Below are positions 21,469 through 35,052 of a stretch of 64,000 nucleotides of DNA, piece after piece. How positions within the stretch are numbered: the stretch's first letter is position 1; the number at the start of each line of letters is the position of its first letter. Source of the DNA: Tausonia pullulans (Eukaryota; Basidiomycota; Tremellomycetes; Cystofilobasidiales; Mrakiaceae); NCBI GenBank assembly GCA_951802195.1, contig OX637624.1, positions 1,178,001 through 1,242,000 on the forward strand, in the 5' to 3' direction. The notes under the pieces were generated by a model. The model was given only the letters and a program-made list of their open reading frames with translations, did not search any database and had not been told where the DNA came from. The translations under genes and the position numbers were made by a program.

Positions 21469-22191
21469 CAGATTGGCAGCAGCAGATAGAGACTCTATCG
21501 GGGGGTGGCGAGCACCCATTTTTCTTTATTAGAGGGCACCCAGGTTGTTCGGTTTATGCATCTTTTTTATTGTTCATAAGGGTTGCGCCATCAGTTAAGA
21601 GCTGGGTTGAGGAAGGAATAAGAAACCAACAAGATAGACGTCTTCATCCTGTCGAGCCCTGATACGGGAGCTTATTTCAGGCACTTCGGTCGGCTGGGAG
21701 ACTGGAAGTTCAACTTTGGGAGGAGTGCTCGACAACGTCGCAAGTCCGAGCAACGAACAATCTGCATGTCTGTCCTGTAAGACCGTCTTAAGTCATGAGT
21801 GAGTGATCTTCAGTGTAGACTCAGCCTCGATCTTTGCTTCCCCATAATCCAAGCCACCGGATGCCCCACATCTGGATGATCGTGATGCGATGTTGCCCCG
21901 CCCGGGCCTAATGTTTGGATTCTTTGGAGAGACACAACGCACACTCTCCCTTCTTTCAACGCCCGCCCCAAAGGCACTAATAACGGACCCAGACGCCCAC
22001 CCTCCTGCTCTCGCCGCTTTGCTCTTGAGCTCTTCTCTCAACTCCTCCCCCCTCCCACTCAATTCTCCACACTTCCCATCACGGTGCTGTCGCTCTCCCG
22101 GTCCTCGCTTGGTGTCGCGCCGAGCCTGTCGCCCTCCCGTCGACTCCGCCCGCCTGGCCAGAACTGGGGCATCGGCGGTGCTAGACCTTGG
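21469..22191. other. Upstream region of the GT25-like gene
   Basis: Intergenic between two plus-strand genes. The segment 21900-22190 is open in the same frame as the downstream gene but lacks an in-frame ATG before 22192 and is CT-rich, so it reads as 5' leader. No other gene is seen. Confidence 0.5.
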
Positions 22192-24247
22192 ATGCCCCGC
22201 AATATAAGGTCGCTCTTGAGCGTCTTCTTCCTCGCCCTCCTTGGCTGGCTCGCCTATCGGGCTACCGAGGGCTGCCCTGTCTGCCCGCCGTCGACACCGG
22301 CACGTATGCCACCGCCTGATCTGAGCCGGGCGACGCTGGCGGTACAGGCGCAAGTGCCCGCCCAGCTGGCGGCTGCCCTGCCATATCGGGAGGAAGTGGC
22401 AAAGAAGACGAGCCCGCCGAAGAACCACGGGGCGTTCAGTCATGTCTACGTCGCCAACCTCGCTCATCGCTCAGGTGCGTCTATGCTATCTGTCGAATTC
22501 TCGTCATTGTCAGACCGCCATGCCCCTTACTCCAGTGCTGCACATCGTTCGTCATGGGGCATGGCAGCAGCATAAGGCTGGCTCATGAGCGCGAGGGCAT
22601 ACGCGACGCGTGGACTTGGTCGTCATCGTTATCAACCTTCTTCATTTTGCTGAAATACTTTCGCCTTGCAGACCGAAAAAAGTACATGCAGGCGCTTGGC
22701 CGAGCGCAGGACCTTGACATGACGTTTGTCGAAGCCGTCAGGAAGGACAGCGACGAGATGAAGTGGATCATGGAGCAGAAATACCAGGACTATGTCGCGA
22801 AGATATCCCGGCCAGATGGGTTTGGACCGGACGGCAAGATGGACTGGTACGTTCGACGATGTCTGGTCCTCATCTGGAGTCATGCGAGCGCTCGTCATTC
22901 GCTCCTCGGACGGACGGATGTGCCGACCGGTGGATAGTCGGGCCTCGTCCTCATGCGCGCCACCGGCTTCGACCTGGGCCCTAGCTGGTCCGACCCGGCC
23001 TCCATGTTCCCCTCCGCGAGAGAAGACGTGCCAGGTGCAGGCATGCTGCGCATTATCGCTCAGCTGTTCATTAGCTAGCTGCTCACCCTCAAGGTCTGCG
23101 CAGAGGCTGACATCTCTTGCCTTGGCAATGACAGGAAGCAATGGTACATTAAGCATCTCTTTGAGCCGGAGAAGTACCCTCTCGTCACCGAGGGACTCGA
23201 CACGTCGCCCATCGCCAACATGGGTTTCGGCGACCAGCCTCTTGCCAACCAGGTCCGCTCTTCGACACTCCAACTGGCTCTAATTGATCATTTGACTGAC
23301 TCGCGGCACCATCCTCAGTTCGGCTGTTTCGCAACGCACCTCAAGATGATGGTCCAAATGATGCAGAACGATGACGACCACGCGCTCATCCTTGAAGATG
23401 ATGTTGATTTCGAATGGACCTTCCGGGACACCTGGAGGGAGCTCTTTCCCTCGCTCAAGAACAACTGGGCCATCGTGTGCGTGGCTCTCTTCACTATCTC
23501 CTCTCTCATTCCCTGCTTAGCCCCTTGTTTTCCCTCAGCTACGTCGCCTACATCTACTCCTCGGAGCTCCCATGTTAGTCCCTCCTTCCTGACTAGCGAT
23601 CCTTACCGCTCGTTCTTCTGACGCCTTATCTTTCTCCCTTCAAACTATCTAGCCTGGTCCGATGGACACATCACCCATGGTCACCCTCGGCTCCGTGCTG
23701 CCATTCGACCGATGGTGAGAAGGCATCGCTGCTTCGACATGTTGGCTTCAGAAACTCAAGCTGTACCTCTCTTTGTTTGCAGGGCACCATGGGTTACGTG
23801 CTGTCCCACTCAGGCGTCAAGGACATGTTTGCCTACCTCACAACGAGCCAGGAGCTCTTCAACCAGCCCATTGACATGGTTCGCACCCTTCCTTCTCTAC
23901 CTCTCTCCTTCTCTTATTGCAAGCTTTAGATCGATTGATTGACTTTCATTGTCCTCCAGGCTATGGCGGACCACATCCCCTCGCTCGGCCCTCAGCGCGC
24001 TCTGAGCACCGTCCCGAGGCTGGTCGGACACGTGGGTGGCCACGCCTTCGGCAGCGATATCATGGGTGGATCGGCGGTGCGTTTGCGTTTGCTACCTTTC
24101 CCTCCCTCTCTCCTTCTCTCTGCTCATGGTCCATGCGTGCCTGCTGACGGCTGCTCAACACAGTGGGCGGACACACTCGGAGACAGCACGAGGAATAGGC
24201 TCATCGCCTTTGGAGACACGTCGGCCATGGGCTCGAGCAAGGATTAG
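22192..24247 (+). CDS. GT25-like glycosyltransferase, type II membrane protein
   Basis: Exons 22192-22474, 22672-22865, 22938-23034, 23104-23252, 23319-23476, 23539-23573, 23653-23714, 23783-23878, 23960-24076, 24164-24247; 424 aa. A signal anchor (about 5-22) starts right after MPRN. The domain opens with VYVANLAHRSDRKKYMQAL, the typical GT25 start in which the enzyme reads as a nucleotide-sugar transferase. It contains HALILEDDVDFEW (E267-D268-D269, the acidic metal/nucleotide motif) and GTMGYVLSHSGVKDM. GT25 includes bacterial LPS galactosyltransferases and animal collagen galactosyltransferases; fungal members are Golgi enzymes of unknown specificity. The join between exons 2 and 3 is the weakest: a good donor at 22847 does not keep frame, so I used 22866, which gives a continuous product. 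Expected length is usual for fungal GT25 proteins. The context (SGNH esterase before it, GT32/GT69/GT18 nearby) suggests glycan decoration. Confidence 0.82.
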
Positions 24248-24644
24248 AGAGCGTCCGCTCATGGACGCATCAGGATCGGGAAAAGGAAGATGACAGCTTC
24301 AGACGCTACAGAGATACAGAGAGTCGAATGGGTTCCAGGGTTTCGGTTCTACACACCAAGACGATATTTAGTTTGTCCTATTAGTTTGCATCGAGTTCAA
24401 AGGCGACTACGAAGTCGCCCGGAATTATCGCGTATGAAAAGAACTGGACGATGACAAGTTCATCTCTATCTACGACGGACGCGCTACCGAAGCATTAACC
24501 GAGAATATTGTGAGTGTTAGAGAAGGGAAGAATAGTGAGAAACCAAGAGAAAAAGTCCACCCCAGACAGAGGGTATAACCAGAACGGTTGTAACCAGAAC
24601 AACTCTAGACAGACCACAAGGACGACCAGCACTATTTATTCCGT
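24248..24644. other. Convergent 3' intergenic region
   Basis: 397 bp between the stop codons of the GT25-like gene (+) and the NCS1 permease (-). No gene is seen. Confidence 0.5.
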
Positions 24645-27532
24645 TCAGATGTAAAGCGTGTGGCCGACCTCACGCTCGACAGCCTGCTTCTCCGAGACGC
24701 CCTCGTCGAGCTCCTTCTCCGAAACCCCAGAGCCCGAGTTGATCTGCTCGGTGAAGGTGCCGAAGACGTCTACCTCGTCGACCTCGCCGAGACCCGGGGG
24801 AGGCCAGATGAGGTTGATGATCGTCCAAAGCGTCGATGCAATGGCGAAGCCTGAATTTGGCCAAAATCGGAGAGGGGTGCTTCCTCAGCACAAGATGAAA
24901 GGGAGGATAGGGGGACAAGGGGGTGGAACAAACCGAGCATCCAACCGATGTATGAAGTCCGGACGAGCCCGAGGGGGACCTTGATCTTTCCTCGGCTGAT
25001 GACTGAGATGAAGCCGGGGAACGAGGGCCCGACGGAGAGAACCCAGACAATGACCGCCTTAAGATTGATACCTGACAATTGGAGTGCGATGTCAGCAAAT
25101 GGGATCGAGAGGCGTGCTAGTCTACAGGATAGACTTACCGTGCCAGAACCAGTAAATGGAGGACGGGTGCGCCATGTAAAGATGCGTGAGACGGACGCGC
25201 TGACGGCGCACGACGAGGTAATCCGTGATCATAATGCCGGCGAGCGGACTGTCGAGGCAGGTGTGAGGTCAGCGTGTCACTCTAACTGATGAATGCACAG
25301 AGTCTCACGCACCCAAGAAACGTGCTATAAGACCCAAGGACGCTGATGAAGGTGTTGGCGGTCTGGAGAACAAAAATCAAATGTCAGTCGAGGTGGCAGA
25401 CGACAGCAGAAGCCAGCGTCTGGCGCAAACTGACGTTAACAAGGTTCCACCTGCACAAGAGTCAAGTCAGCGCTCTAACAACATAAACAAACATGCTGAG
25501 GGGCGTCAGGGGCTCACGGAGTAATGGCAAAGCCGATGACAGCGATGACAAAGGGCCCGCGGAGGGTGTTGATGTACCTAGGGAACATCGCGGATAGGTC
25601 GATGCCGCCCGTGATTGCGCAACCAGAGATCTGTAGAAACACGAGAGGATGAATCAGTCATCGAAAGTGAGCAAAGACGGACGACCGCGAGAAGACACTG
25701 ACGTTGACGGCCCACTGCGAGAAGAGGAAGGTCAAAGCGAGAAAGAACAAGGCTGCACGGGCGCCGGGGGTACCCTCATTGGTCTGGATAGCCTCAATGA
25801 GCTTGTACGGGCGCCAGAGGAGAGGCTGGTCGGGGTAGAGCCCAGCTTGAAAGGGTTGTAGCAGAACGAGGGTCAGGGGACGTCTCGCACGAGATCGGCC
25901 TCGATAAATATATCGCTTACCAGCACAGCTGGTGATGATCTGATAAAGCAAGTGAATCAATCAGCCTTACTCTGGATATGAAGATACTGGCACTGCGGGG
26001 AGACTCACGAGACCAATGAAGGAGCCAATGATAAGGCAGAAGGGGCCGACGAACGCCTGACCGTAAATCTGATCTCCAGGCTGAACAGCGTAGCGAGAAA
26101 AGTCCGAGGCGTAGAGGATCCCACCTCCCCAAGCGCCAACGGTGGTGCCGACGGCGCGGATGAAGGCCCAGGCGAGCGCAGCGCCCTTGAGGGGTTTGAT
26201 GCCCGTCACTTTCTCAGTCGTGTAAAGGAGCGGACCTCCGTCGCCCTGCTTGATGATGATCCAGATCATGAGGGCGAGGACACCGAGGGTGACGGCGATT
26301 GAAGAGATGACAGCCGGAATCCGGTACCGCTCAGGGTTGACAGCGAGGAGGGGGAGACTGATGGTCCAAAAAATGATGAACCCGATGAAGTCGTTGGTCT
26401 CCATGTGGGCGTCGAGCGGGAAATGGTTCTTCATCCGGTAGAAGCTCGGCCAGATGGCACCGATGAGGTTCTTGACAACCTTAGGACGGGAAGAGAGCGA
26501 GCGGGCGTCAGAGGACGAGGGAAGAAATTGCGGCGCTGTGACCGAGGGAGAAGGAACAACTTACTTGGCCGCCCCACCAGCTCTGGACGCCGTACCTAAA
26601 ATCAAACGCAGATATCATCAGTAAACGTCACTGATCGTTCGGCATTCAGGCGCCCACTCACCAACAGATGCTCAGGATCAGACGGTTTGCGATGACGAAC
26701 CAAGACCCGCGGACACCCCAACCAGCGCGGTTGCCGACTGCGTCCCGATAGTCCCTATCAGTAGGCATGCCGTTCTCGTCTGCTTTATGCTTTTAGAGAC
26801 CCACCAGCAAAAGGAATGTGCCACTTGGCTCCCTGGACACCGTTGGCGATCATCGCGATCATGATGATGCAGCTACCGGTCAGATCGGAGAGGGCAGTCT
26901 GGCCGACCGTAAGACCCAGCGAGAGGATCGAAGACGAGGCGGAGAGGCCACCGATGTTGATGCCTGTAGTCAGTTTGGGGGGGGGGGAAGGATCAATCAA
27001 ACTGATGCGGGGTGGATGTGAAGGAAAAAAACGAACTCGTTGCTAGCCAAAACCTGTTAGGGCGATAAATTGAACGAACGCGGCGCAGCAAAGTTAGATG
27101 GGAACAGGAGCGCACAAGAGACATTCAAGAAAGACAGAGACACTTACCAGATGAAGGTCGTCTTGGTCCAAGTCCGACGCGAAGGCGGTAAGGGACGAAT
27201 GTCATCGTTGATCTGTTGAGTCCTCGATGTCCGTCGAAGCCGGCCGTCAGGCGGATGAGCGCATTGAGTTGTCGCCAGAACAGGAGAGAGCAAGAGGAAT
27301 ATAGCCAGAGCGAGAGGCGGGGAGCCCAGTATGGAAAGAGGGACAGCACTGGTCAGCGCTGTTGTCCAATGTATGTGCCTCCCTCTTGCAATAGTGCAAG
27401 AGGGAAGGACGGTCGAGAACAAGACAAGCCCGCATGAGAGTGAGCGAACATATAGGATAAATGACGCACGTAAGAGTCGCTCTTGCCTGGAACCTCAAGC
27501 TTTCTGGCTAATTGAAAGAGGGGGCTGAACAT
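24645..27532 (-). CDS. NCS1-family nucleobase/allantoin-type permease
   Basis: Exons 24645-24850, 24934-25071, 25139-25248, 25313-25362, 25435-25450, 25518-25630, 25703-25845, 25921-25939, 26009-26479, 26565-26595, 26662-26754, 26801-26963, 27037-27053, 27148-27212, 27470-27532; 565 aa. NCS1 proteins are about 12-helix plasma-membrane symporters for purines, pyrimidines, hydantoins, allantoin or thiamine-type compounds. Visible family signatures are NDDIRPLPPSRRTW before helix 1, IPFAGGDYRDAVGNRAGWGVRGSWFV, WYGVQSWWGG, SGCAITGGIDLSAMFPRYIN, TPWNLVN, PLAGIMITDYLVVRRQR and HPSSIYWFWHGINLKAV. Helix 1 lacks the NINTW signature of Fur4/Dal4-type transporters (it reads LATSINIGGLSASSS), so the substrate is left open. 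Exon 1 encodes only 21 residues; intron 1 is 257 nt and carries an inverted repeat. A G11 run lies in intron 3. The C-terminal tail is acidic and cytosolic. Confidence 0.9.
27380..27405. repeat. Short inverted repeat in intron 1 of the NCS1 gene
   Basis: Arms of 11 bp (tccctcttgca at 27380-27390 and its reverse complement at 27395-27405) surround a 4-base loop (atag). A stable hairpin could form in the pre-mRNA of the unusually long first intron. Function unknown. Confidence 0.6.
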
Positions 27533-28775
27533 GCTGGCTCGCTGCTGAGTGAGAAGGCGGGTCGTTCGCTCGTGATCGTTGGTAGGCAGAAGGATTGGGC
27601 ATGCTTTGTATGTCGTGGGTTCACGGGTTCTGTCGTTGAGGCTAGGGTGTCTGTCTTCAAATGTCTGCCGTCTCTTGCTTGAGGTTCGCTCCGTTGGGGC
27701 GCCGCTCCGGCTCTCACGCAAGCCAGCTTCTCTCCCCTTGAGACCGTGATAAATTCCCTTCCCCCCGCCTCGGGCCGTCTTCATGAGGAATCGCAGCGCG
27801 GGGGAGCACAAGCAAAACAAGGCTGGGCGTTCGCTTCCTCCCCGTTTCGGCCGGGAACGCCGAACGGAAGGTTGTGAAATCCCCCTATCGCCACCTGCCT
27901 GACTCCGAATTACAGGGCTGATGGCGGAATACAAATTCATGAGGGTGGCGTTAGAGAGATGGTGACTCGAGTGAACGGATCGCCGCTTCGGATCAATCCT
28001 TCCGTTTCCGCATTCCGAGATGCTAGATTGACTCCGCCTGCAGCTGTACCGGACGGTCGCTCGCACATGGGTACGGCTATCTATCGCGTGCGCCTCCGCT
28101 TCCGCGCATCACGGAGTCATCTTTGCAGAGAAGCCTGCTGCTGCGGGCGATGATGACATAGTCCCACCTGCTTTTTCTTCCTTTCCCCATAGCCTCGTGC
28201 AGTTTGGTTGAGTCCCGGATCGCTCCGACGGAGCGTAACCTTCTGCTCCCCGTACGTAGTGATTCATCTCCTTGGTGGGTCATCCCCCTACCACCCAGCC
28301 TGTGAAGTATCCCGCAGACAAAGTGGATGGGGGACGTGTTCAAAGCTAAAGGGGCTAGTGTCCGTTGGCTGCATTTACTTCACGATGGGGACAGATGAGC
28401 GAATTATTCCACAGCGCGAAGGGCGAAGACAATGGGGCAACGATCGCGGACGCAGTTTCATCTCCCCCAGTGAGCCGACAGCACGATGGTCTAAGAAAAA
28501 GGGACCGAGGAGGTCGACTCGAGATCTCTTGACTCGAAGATACGGTGGGAAGTTTGGGGCGGAGGGCGATGAGCGGGAGACCGTCCAACTGATCTGTTCG
28601 CTCTGACGTCGGAGACCGCATGAGCCCGCACAACGCTCTAGGGGAGTGTCTGGCCCTTCAGTTTTAGCGTAGGTGTTGACTTCTAACGTCTTTCGTCGAT
28701 CACGGCCAGAGAGGCGGAACAGAAGGTCCATTCGTCGAGACTGCCCGGCCTCGCCCCTTTCTATCCGCGCTCGTC
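27533..28775. other. Promoter region of the NCS1 permease
   Basis: 1.24 kb between the permease start and the stop codon of the next minus-strand gene. Short open frames occur but none carries motifs or plausible exons. The permease is probably controlled by nitrogen source in this family, but no GATA-site cluster was scored by eye. Confidence 0.45.
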
Positions 28776-30556
28776 TCAGAGTGCCTCCAGGCAAGCCTGA
28801 GCCCTAACGATGACCTCGTCAATCCCAGGTCTCTGCTCGGACCGAACAACCAGCATGCCGTCAATGAGTTTTTTGAAGGCCTCCGAGTAAGGTGAGGACC
28901 TCGGATGTCTGTATGAGCCCGAGGCGACGGCCATTGAGATGGACCCTCCGGCCTGCGCGGGGTCTTCGAAGGGGGAATAGGAGTAGGCAATAGCGAATAG
29001 GGTGCAACCGAGAGACTTGGAATCAGGTCCGACAGAGGTTAGTTGAAGCGATGCGAGAAGATGAGGAACACTGTCCAAGGGGGCGCCGTAACTCACCCAG
29101 ATGTCGACCTTCTCATCGAGTGTCTGTCCGGTGTGGACATCGAAGAGCTCCGGTGCTCGATAGGGCATCGAAGAGTGTTCGGCGGCGAGGTCTTGGTGAG
29201 TGAGCGCCTCTTGGCGCGTGCGGATGTGCACTCGGGCCGGGATACACGATCCGAGATCCATGAGGATTGGCGTCCGTCCATCGTTGGAGATCATGATGTT
29301 GCTGACAGAGGGGAAAGAGAGGGAAAGGATAGATATCAGCCTCAGGGTCAGGAGTAGCAGGCTTGTCTCGGTTCGTTCACTCACGCCGGCTTGATGTCTC
29401 GGTGGGCATATGGAACCGTACCGTCCTCGTTGTCCATTGACTGGGACGCCTCCCTCTCCTTGCCCTTGCCCTTACCTTTGCCGCCTCCACCCACAAGTGC
29501 CTCCTCCTCGTCATCCGCGTCAAACACAGCAGCATCCTCGCGACCCGCGGCGCGGTCACCTCCGAGGAGCGTGCCCTCGTCGTCCTCACCTGCCTCACTC
29601 GGGAACGTTGCCCTCGGAGGGTACGACGATGACGCCGATGCAGCAGCCGTCGGGTTGAACTGATGCATCGCCTTGACGGCGTCGCATGTACCGAGAAAGA
29701 GGGAGAGCAGCTGGGCCTCGGGCGGGTTCGTCGGTGGGGTCGAGAGGAGAGAGCGGGTGATGAGATCTTGGAGGTTGCCGCGCTGGGTCGGAAGAAGGGA
29801 TGAGTCGCTGGTAACAACGAAGACGACTCAAGAGAGCCCAACACACCTCGTAGAAAGGGAGGAAGAGCCAGATGATCTTGCCCTCGCCAGACTCGTCCTG
29901 GACGACGGCGGAGTCGAGCACTGTGAGAACGCGTCAGTCCGTGTAGTGTCTCTACCCTCTCTCAGAATCCAGGAGACAAAAAGCCGCCAACGCACGGCGA
30001 ATGATATTGTCCGACTTGAATCGCTTGTACGCATCGACCTCGGCTAGAGCGAGTTTGACGACATCGGCCGTTGGGCACCGGATCTTCTTGAGGGCGAACT
30101 GCCGACTGGAGGAGCTGTCGCGGGCGAGGTAAACGAATGAGAAGCCACCCTCTCCAAGCAGCTTCTCGATCTGGAACGTCCGCCCGTTTATCTGTGCGTG
30201 AGTGTGTGTGTGTGTTGGGGGCGGGGGGGAGAGGAATAGACAAAGCAGGAGATCCGTCAGTCGTCACAGACTGGGGGTTTCACCTCCGACTCGCGTTCGA
30301 CCGGTCGTAGGCGCGACGCGATGTCTCCCCATCCGCTTACGAGTCGGGCGACGACGAACCTTGAGCTCAGCGGAGGGTTTGCAGAAAACGGAACAGAGCG
30401 AGGCGCCAAAGTCCGAAGCATAGAACTAAGGGGGTAAAGAGACAAGGGGGAAGCGCATGTTGAATGTCGGTCAGCGAGGTCGCTCAGGTGATCGCGAGAT
30501 GCAGCAACTCGACGGACCTTTGCCCGGTCGAGGAAGATAGCAACCTGCTCGGACAT
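28776..30556 (-). CDS. ENV7: Env7/STK16-like (NAK family) protein kinase
   Basis: Exons 28776-29015, 29097-29301, 29385-29782, 29847-29920, 29996-30191, 30360-30425, 30518-30556; 405 aa. STK16/Env7 kinases sit on Golgi or vacuole membranes through lipidated N-terminal cysteines and regulate trafficking and membrane fusion. The N terminus has two cysteines (SLCSVFCKP, C24 and C28) directly before INGRTFQIEKLLGEGGFSFV, the characteristic start of this family. Visible are the Gly loop GEGGFSFV (48-55), Lys70, HRDIKPAN (Asp254), MDLGS (Asp273, DLG in place of DFG, as is usual in STK16), MPYRAPELF and the Asp of EKVDIWSLGC. Between helix E and HRD there is an insertion of about 80 residues, acidic then Gly/Lys-rich (GGGGKGKGKGKE), absent from human STK16 (305 aa). 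Exon 2 was chosen over a longer read-through frame because it restores the family N terminus. A GT-dinucleotide repeat lies in intron 2. Confidence 0.88.
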
Positions 30557-30938
30557 GGAGAGAGGATGCAGTTTGGAGGATGAACTAGAGGGGGCAATGG
30601 GTTAAGACAGCGGGGCGCGAGAGCGAATGATGGTTGAAGGTTGGATGCCGGGGAGAAGGCCGAGGGGTAGCGAGTGAGGAGGGCGGCTGCACCCGCGAGG
30701 CGCACCGGTCGTTCCTCTTGGCGGCAGGCTCGCGGCACGTAAGAGAGAGAGAGAGAAGTAGCAGCAAGGTCCAATGTGGAACGAGGGAGTCGATGGTACA
30801 ATGGGACAGGGAAGAAGAGGAGGAAAGTCGGCGAGTCCGACGACCTGCTGAAGTCGAATGGTAGGACAGAGCGCGCTGATTTCTCAATACCGGGGAGTCG
30901 TCGCCCCATCTGCAGTCCATTTGATCGAGCCTTGTAAT
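30557..30938. other. Short intergenic region upstream of the kinase
   Basis: 382 bp between two minus-strand genes. It is pyrimidine-rich on the coding (minus) strand, like other 5' leaders in the window. No gene. Confidence 0.5.
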
Positions 30939-32412
30939 TTACTTCTTCTCAACAAACTCGTACCCTCCCTGACGGTCAACGACCTCGACAGCGATCGTCG
31001 AGACCTCTTCTCCCTCCGGCGAGACGAGCGCGCCGGTGATCTTGTCACCAGCGTTGATGGCACCAACACCAGCCGGAGTACCTTTGGAAGATGTTTCATG
31101 TCAGCTTTGGATAGGCGGAGTATAATAATGCGATTGGGTTGAGCCTCACCGGTGAGGAGAAGGTCGCCCTCCTGTGAAAGATATAGAGACAGGAACCCAA
31201 CAGTGAGCCAGCCAGTCTCTTGCTCATCGACCGCGGGGCAGAAACTGTACGCACCTCGAGCGTCATGACACCAGAGACAAACTCAATGAGCCTGGAAAGC
31301 GAAAGCATCGTCACCGGATTAACGTCAGTCAACCGAAGAGGAAGGCAGCCAGCGGTGCGCTCGACCGGCACAGTCTCTTTTTCACTCCAAAGCCTGAGAC
31401 TTGACCGCAAGCTGGACGTGGCTCACTTGGGGATCTGAAAGATCATGTCGCTCGTCGTTCCATCCTGCTTCTTGGTTCCGTTGATCTATAGAGGGCCTCG
31501 CAGCGTCAGGCACACGTCTCGCAAGCATCCGTGCAACAACACTCTCCACATACAGCGAGCCAAAGCTTCATAGCGTGCGGGTCTGCAACCTTGGACTTGT
31601 CTACAAAGCCAGAAACCGGGTTGAAGGTGTCAAAGCCCTTGGCCATCGACCAGGGCAGGCCCTTGGCCTTGACGGCGTCCTGGACGTTCCGCGCGGTCAT
31701 GTCGATGGCAAGGGCTGTCGTGGATTGTTATCATGCGTCAGGCCAGTTGCGAAGAGCGTTCAACGTTTCAAAAGGTAACAGGAGAGACAGGAGAACACCC
31801 ACTGTAGCCAGCGACATGGTCCATCGCGCGCGCCTCGGTGATGTCGCGGCCACCCTTGCCAATAACGACGCCGAGCTCAATCTCGTGGTGAACAATGACA
31901 CCCTTGGGGATCTCGACGATCGCCCCCTGGGCCGGGGCGACGTACGAGGTCGTCGGCTTGAGAAAGAAGAAAGGCTCCTTCGGGACGGCGTTCTTGAGCT
32001 CAAGCGCGTGTGCCTTGTAGTTCCTGAGGCAGACACGGCATCAGGTGGAGAGAGATGAGTCAGATTGAACGTAATGCATATGAGGCTGATATCTCAGTGT
32101 AGGAAGTGTCTGAGCGAAAAGATATGTCGACCGAGTTAGGGAGGGAGGGACTCGACGACATGTCCGTCTTCTCAGTCCACCGGGGAGCCGGATCACACAA
32201 GTCCAAGAAGGACGCTTGGGTAATATCACGAATGTGACCGCTCATCCCCTGGTTCTTTAGACAGCCAGCCGTCTTGTGTCCCGTCCCAGCAGGCTCAGCC
32301 CAAACGCATCGAGGTCCTCTCCAGTCGCACCGCTCGGTTCATGGAGAAGCTAGCACTCGACCCACCTGCCGATGGCAACAATTTTCTTGCCGGACTTGAG
32401 GAAGTTGGACAT
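30939..32412 (-). CDS. FAHD1: FAHD1-like acylpyruvase / oxaloacetate decarboxylase
   Basis: Exons 30939-31081, 31150-31171, 31255-31291, 31427-31485, 31554-31714, 31803-32023, 32366-32412; 229 aa, the usual size for this family (human FAHD1 is about 220 aa). The fumarylacetoacetase-fold enzyme hydrolyses acylpyruvates and decarboxylates oxaloacetate, often in mitochondria. Signatures seen: KIVAIGRNYKAHALEL at the N terminus, FFFLKPTTSYV, the metal-binding HHEIELGVVIG (Glu63 and Glu65), DMTARNVQD, KGFDTFNPVSGFV, MIFQIPKLIEFVSGVMTLE and LLLTGTPAGVG. All key residues are present. No clear mitochondrial presequence is visible (it starts MSNFLKSGKK), so its location is open. Intron 1 is long for this genome (342 nt). 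Neighbouring genes give no functional hint. Confidence 0.92.
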
Positions 32413-33116
32413 GACCAGGGAAGTTCTAGAGGATAAGAGAGAGGGAGCGAGAGAAAGGTGAGGAACGAAAATGGTCGTGGTGGTGTGAGCCTCGGAGGAG
32501 AGCGAAGTGCAGGCGACTCGCGCCTTTCTCTCCTAGATTAGCTGGACGCGGTTTAACCGGGTCGTCAGGAGGGGAAAGTCGATGTTCAAAAATCTCTCTT
32601 TATCGAGTCAAAGGTTCCTCTGATAGGCAATCTCTGACCAGAAGTGAGCTCCTCTTTCTGGGACAAAGGCTTTTGTGACAGAAATCGGACAGTAGGAGCG
32701 AGCGCTCGGAAGCATCGGCCATCGCAGACAGCAGACACACTGGAGAAATAAATTACGGACAATCCAAAGACGCTTCGAGCGCTTGTACCCATCACAGGAG
32801 TGAGGGATTCAGCCAAAAAAAAAAATCAGAGGGAGAAAAGACGAAGAGACAGTCCAAGAGGGAGAGAGGCAGGGTACGGATCGTCGTCGAGACAACACCG
32901 TTCCTAACCCCGGAAGAAAGACGAGAAGAGGGCTGGACAGAAGACAGAAATCGCACGCAAGAGAGACATGAAAAGGACAGAGAGAACAGCCAAAGAGTGT
33001 AACAAATGAGTGACATGTAGGACAGACAGGTGTGGGATGATGAGACACAAGACATGAAGGGGAAGACTGGATGGAGAAAGGAAAAATGAGCGAGCAGGCA
33101 GGCGCCAGGCCTGGAC
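32413..33116. other. Intergenic region between FAHD1-like and cyclin genes
   Basis: 704 bp with no gene seen. The segment 32815-33110 is purine-rich on the plus strand and forms the 3' flank of the cyclin gene. Confidence 0.5.

Positions 33117-35052
<1,936 letters not shown>

Noticed and set aside
22847-22937. Strong donor G|gtacgt in the GT25-like gene
   Set aside because: No following acceptor keeps the frame into LVLMRATGFD; a weaker donor at 22866 does. Kept as an uncertainty, not as the model.
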